This document shows positions 60,669 to 64,000 of a stretch of 64,000 bases of DNA, piece after piece; positions within the stretch are counted from its first letter, which is position 1; each line of letters begins with the position of its first letter. Both the position numbers and the translations under genes were made by a program. The notes below the pieces were generated by a model that saw only the letters and a program-made list of their open reading frames with translations, was not told the DNA's origin and did not search any database. The stretch comes from Coffea arabica (taxonomy: Eukaryota > Streptophyta > Magnoliopsida > Gentianales > Rubiaceae). Where the stretch lies: contig NC_092323.1 in NCBI RefSeq assembly GCF_036785885.1, positions 6,828,501-6,892,500 of the forward strand. The letters are read 5' to 3'.

Positions 60669-63600
60669 CTAAAGCACATCATGTACCCCATTTGTCCTTT
60701 AAACGATAGACTTTGGCAATTGAAAAATGAAATTATCAAATTTTCATATACTTGGCTAGGTATACGGATCATTTTTCTCCTTCCAACTGCAATAATAACG
60801 AACGGTAGTATTTGAAAATTTTACTGTTATTTATTGATATGCTAGAAAATTCTCTAAAAATTTCTAAGCCAAAAGACTTTGGTGCTATTTCAATAACGCC
60901 ATTGTCTTTCTAAAACAACAAAGTGACATTTTCCTCATCCTATCGTTTGTTGATGCATTTGTCAGAAGATGGATCGGAGTAGCACTAACATATCAACTAG
61001 AGTAGTCATCCTAGGCTTTGATCATCGTACCTGCATGTGAAGCCTTGATTTCTATTATTGTTTTCCCGGAATGTTGCATGCGAAATTGGTCCATGTGAGG
61101 GTATTGGTGGCCAAGGAAAAGAGTTAAACATTACTGAGTAAAAATAAACACACTAGAATTTTGGTCCGTTTCCATGTTCTTCTTGACTACTAACATGTGG
61201 CCTACAATCTGCTAGGTTTTGCTGTAGAATTCGGAGAGCTGAGATGCTCCTTAAGATTCTGGGGCTGTACTATTATATTGACTTTAGGTTGCAGAATTGC
61301 TATTTTCGAGTATGACTAATCCCGCTCTGCATTCTTTCCGGTAGCGATGATTCCGGCTGCTCCTATCAACGTCGAGAATTTTCAGTTCCAAAGTATAAAC
61401 AAACCTCGTTGTATGATTATTTTGTGGTCATTTTGCGCTTTGAGGTGGAACACAAAAGAATTTTTTCTGATTATGTATTTACTTACTTAAAATGAGGGAG
61501 ACATGTATAGTAAAAATAGTTTACTAAAACCAATACTAAGTCACACATGGAATTGTATACCCAAGTTCCAACTCTAATTTCATAATAAAAAAATGTGTTA
61601 CATCTCAAAACTGATTGACAATGAGTAAATTCGCCCAAAATCTTATTAATGTAGCTAAAATTTCTTGAGAAGCAAATTTTTTGTCTCTCAACACCATTTT
61701 TGCCTCACCATGAGAACAAAACATCAGCTTGCTCAGCCTCTAACCCTTCATACATAAAAAACTTCTGAGGGACTAAGTATTCAATATTGTATTACTTGGA
61801 GTCATTCCGACAAATAAAATTGTAAGTAACTTGTGCATACTTCAACACGAATTATCCAAAACACTCATCAAGTAGTGAGATTGCATAAGCTTTCGGAAAA
61901 CCTAGCAAGATAGCATTATTAGAATTGGCAGCTAAACCATTCACAAGTTATGCTGTCCAAGGCAATAAACTTTCTAAATAGTTTACAAACGAGCTATAAA
62001 ATAGACTGTAAGCAAAGGTCGGAATTGAGATGCCTTTCTAATTTTAAGAGAATGAATATCACAAATTCCAAATTGGACTCACGAGCTTAGTCCCTTCGGA
62101 CCAAGCAATGCATTTATTCTTTAAAAATCAGTAATTTTTGTTAAAAGTACAATGATTTGCAGGGGAAGCATGCTTTCTTGAACATGCTATTTACATAAAG
62201 ATCCGACAGTGACCCTTAAAAACTTCCTGCGTATTGTAATTTGTAAAACTTTCTTTCTAATCGTAAGTAACAACAGGGAAAAGCTAAAACTTGGAAAAAC
62301 TTTTCAAGACAGAACCTTGAACATCTTTCACCTTAGCTGATCCAAAGTCAATAAGCACGCAGTTGAATAGATTTGTTTGTATGTCGACATGGAAGACAAT
62401 AGCAGACAGGAATATTTTTGACTGAGGCTATTGTTTCCTGCAACCTAGACACTCGGCAACGTATCGCTACTGTTAATATTCCGAATGACAAGCTATCGAC
62501 TGAACCCTGCCCCAAAGTCGAGCTGGCGACAAGAAATTTGTTGTTACACATACGTATCGTGATGGTTAAAATTCTCAACCTTTACAGCAGTTACCTCTTA
62601 TTGTTCAAATTAACATACTTGCATGTCATAATATTCAAGAATTCGATGGAAAAACCAAAGAAAAGAATCTTCCAAAATTCAACTGCATACAACCTTGACC
62701 ATGGGAGCAACGTTGGTTTATGAGTTGAAGGCAAGACAAGACCATTTATGTAAATGTGGGATGGAGTGTCATGTGGGTTTCACATGAAATCATCGATCAA
62801 AGCACATGGAGAGTAACAGAGAACATCTGCAGTATTCTTTTTTTTTTTTTTTTGAGAGAAAGCGTGTGAGTTAAAGAGTTGAAGGTAGGGTTTATCCGCG
62901 TGCTCTCAGCTATGGAGCCAGGTGAGCCTGTGTGAGGTGGTGCCATGGCTATTCCTTCATTCGTCGCTTGTGTCCTTAGCGATATCAATAACTCGCTATT
63001 AGTATTACTCACTCACCAACATTGACGCGAACATGAATGGCCAATTGAACGTGACCCCTTGTCTCAGGAGTACGAAACCGTGCCCCACAGCCCATACCAT
63101 GGATTTTTCAATAACACGGACCCTCGTCCATCTCGAACAGATTGTTCCAGTCTCAGTTTTTGTCTCGAATCTCAATGATTGAATGGACTGATGGACCTAA
63201 ATTACTATTACTTAATTGATTTTATCGGCAAAATTGTAATAAAAAAGGGGCATCACCTGCTAAATAGGGTCTTCCCTTCAAATCTCCTCTTGCATTTTCT
63301 ATTACAGTGGTACTTCTATATGCATTGAGCACAAGGATATTTTGGTAAACCATGCATGGACTCTCATTGATATTAAATGATATGGTACTTTTACCTCGGC
63401 AAATTAAGATGCATTCGGAAATGTAACAGCACTTGCGTAACAAAATATCAATGGATTGATCAAGCATATATTACTCTTGCAAGTAGCTTGTGTACTCAAA
63501 AGTTTTGCGGATTTTTTACATTTGCTCTTGCATGGCCTGTAAAAGTTGAGACTAAAGAATCTTGACATATTACTTACGCAATAACTATTAGGAAAAGGAG

Positions 63601-64000
63601 AAATGATCTGTATCACTTAAAATTTGTCCACTAAATAAGGGGAAAATAATCTCCCATGCGGACTGACGTGGAAAGATGATGCGGAATTTTCTCAATTTAA
63701 GCCATCCAACTCACTTAATTGATCTAACATCTTACTGTTTCTTTCTAAACCCTGGCTATTGCCCAGCCACCACCTCCAAGAAACAGGAAACTTTAAAAAA
63801 AAAGAAAAAGGGTGGTGCATCTTATATAAAGACATGAAAAGGCATCATTGACTAATGACGGCAAACATCTGAGCGCATGGATATCAGCAATGCTGTAGCA
63901 TTCTTCACTCTTTCGATGGAGAAATTAAAGATTCTAGTTTATGCATGTTTTAACAAGAATATATATCCTTCTACCAAGTCCCGACCTATGTTTTCAGAAC
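60669..64000. other. terminal gene-free interval
   Basis: No coding sequence with recognisable family features was found in the last 3.3 kb. A T16-18 run at about 62838-62855 precedes a 150-bp GC-richer patch that could be a reversed SINE, but no Pol III boxes or target duplication were found. Confidence 0.4.

Noticed and set aside
62797-63012. Reversed SINE candidate next to a poly-T run
   Set aside because: No A or B box and no target duplication found.

Overview
The window is a 64-kb piece of a plant nuclear genome, from a eudicot judging by gene content. Genes are split by many GT-AG introns, intergenic DNA is AT-rich, and there are SINEs, MITEs, Mutator-like and hAT-like elements and one miniature LTR element. 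Nothing bacterial, viral or organellar was seen. The species cannot be named from the sequence.

Eight protein genes are well supported. In order they are: an RLP44-type receptor-like protein (about 2.1-2.9 kb, +); a DEAD-box RNA helicase of the RH16/DBP9 type in 15 exons (7.1-13.8 kb, +); squalene epoxidase in 8 exons (21.7-25.9 kb, +); a PLS-class PPR protein (26.8-29.0 kb, -); an organellar HflX-type GTPase in 13 exons (32.0-36.0 kb, +); a CGR2/CGR3-type Golgi pectin methyltransferase in 6 exons (39.3-42.0 kb, +); a DYW-class PPR protein (42.7-44.9 kb, -); and a type-2 ACC synthase with the ETO1-target tail (57.5-59.3 kb, +). All exon joins were worked out by hand from splice sites, reading phase and family homology. 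They give proteins of 274, 626, 533, 731, 618, 262, 711 and 471 residues.

Six of the eight genes appear, from memory of the Arabidopsis gene list, to be collinear with chromosome 3 At3g49750-At3g49700 (RLP44, PPR, HflX, CGR2, PPR, ACS9). The helicase and squalene epoxidase sit between RLP44 and the first PPR gene. The genes belong to unrelated pathways (brassinosteroid/wall signalling, rRNA maturation, sterol synthesis, organelle RNA editing, organelle translation, pectin methylation, ethylene synthesis), so this looks like inherited gene order and not a functional cluster.

The most interesting material is in the mobile DNA. A 1,648-bp Mutator-type element (19514-21161) has about 279-bp terminal inverted repeats and a perfect 9-bp target duplication. 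It carries a broken copy of an atypical receptor-like cytoplasmic kinase gene of the 'lysM domain receptor-like kinase 3'-like group, and it sits just upstream of squalene epoxidase. A second long-TIR element (29772-31719) fills the divergent promoter between the first PPR gene and HflX. Its minus strand holds what looks like the proline-rich ectodomain, transmembrane segment and juxtamembrane region of a PERK receptor kinase, split by a nested foldback element. Both are therefore Pack-MULE-like carriers of receptor-kinase fragments. Further elements with recognisable target duplications lie at 498-682 (SINE), 17317-17653, 37072-38482, 45131-45473, 46018-46519, 47433-48743 (TRIM-like LTR fossil) and 53610-54137. 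The interval 44.9-57.3 kb and the last 4.6 kb contain no recognisable gene.
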